Assembly: GCA_900551345.1 (NCBI GenBank)
Contig: URVP01000092.1
Location: 1 to 5,990 of the forward strand
Reading direction: 5' to 3'
Source of the DNA: an uncultured Eubacteriales bacterium
GTDB taxonomy: Bacteria > Bacillota > Clostridia > Monoglobales > UMGS1388
Length of the DNA: 5,990 bases
Shown: positions 5,866 through 5,990 of the stretch, piece after piece
How the letters are laid out: every line of letters begins with the position of its first letter
Position numbering within the stretch: position 1 is the stretch's first letter
The notes under the pieces: model-generated
Seen by the model: only the letters and a program-made list of their open reading frames with translations
The model's database searches: none
Told to the model about the DNA's origin: nothing
Made by a program: the position numbers and the translations under genes

Positions 5866-5990
5866 ATGTTTTGCCCCAACTGTGGAAATAAAATCGACAG
5901 CGGTGCATCCTTTTGCGGAAACTGCGGTGCAAAAGTAGAACAAAATACCGATAATTCGTATTCGCCGGAAAGCATTTCTGCAACATCAAC
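5866..5990 (+). CDS. Zinc-ribbon protein, N-terminal part only (cut by window end)
   Basis: Only the first 41 codons are in the window and the frame is open to the last base. The protein begins MFCPNCGNKIDSGASFCGNC, continuing GAKVEQ. Its two CxxC pairs (C3-C6 and C17-C20) form the short zinc ribbon found at the N-terminus of many Firmicute proteins. In these families the ribbon is usually followed by a linker and then a membrane segment or another domain, so the function depends on the missing part. A Ser/Asn/Thr-rich linker starts at about residue 27. A ggaggt ribosome site (5853-5858) lies 7 nt before the ATG, and a consensus promoter lies upstream. It diverges from the UroD-like operon. 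Confidence 0.9.
   Translation, partial: MFCPNCGNKIDSGASFCGNCGAKVEQNTDNSYSPESISATS

Noticed and set aside
1..5990. Mobile element or phage region
   Set aside because: No transposase, integrase, terminal inverted repeats with target duplications or phage structural genes are seen on either strand.

Overview
The window is AT-rich, with strong AGGAGG-type ribosome binding sites, extended -10 promoters and low-GC intrinsic terminators. Together with the protein families present (SleB-type hydrolase carrying copper-amine-oxidase-like repeats, BioY, a UroD-like protein typical of anaerobes) this points to a Clostridia-like Firmicute, plausibly an uncultured gut or anaerobic lineage. That assignment is an inference from content. 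No tRNA, rRNA, transposase, phage gene or CRISPR array is visible.

Layout, left to right: (1) a solitary 594-residue secreted all-beta protein of unknown function on the + strand (83-1867), with its own promoter and a GNRA-loop terminator. (2) A 437-bp gap between convergent genes, filled by a degenerate but register-keeping 7-bp tandem repeat (1945-2126) lying between two terminators; the second terminator is a perfect 34-bp palindrome. (3) A secreted SleB-like cell-wall hydrolase on the - strand (2305-3126), divergent from (4) bioY, a biotin transporter S component on the + strand (3272-3826); each has a good promoter in the 145-bp gap. (5) A probable two-gene - strand operon: a UroD/MtaA-like protein (5645-4596) followed about 50 bp later by a small P-loop kinase-like protein (4546-4004). 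It converges on bioY, with hairpins between them. (6) A divergent + strand zinc-ribbon gene starting at 5866 and cut by the window end. It has a consensus promoter (TTGACA-17-TATAAT) and a 12-bp perfect inverted repeat at the predicted transcription start.

Functionally this looks like an ordinary chromosomal stretch of unrelated small transcription units. The non-routine elements are the heptanucleotide repeat tract, the UroD-like protein that lacks the third expected zinc ligand and is paired with a kinase, the operator-like inverted repeat before the zinc-ribbon gene, and the unclassified secreted protein. I do not see a clear new multi-gene defence or mobile system here.
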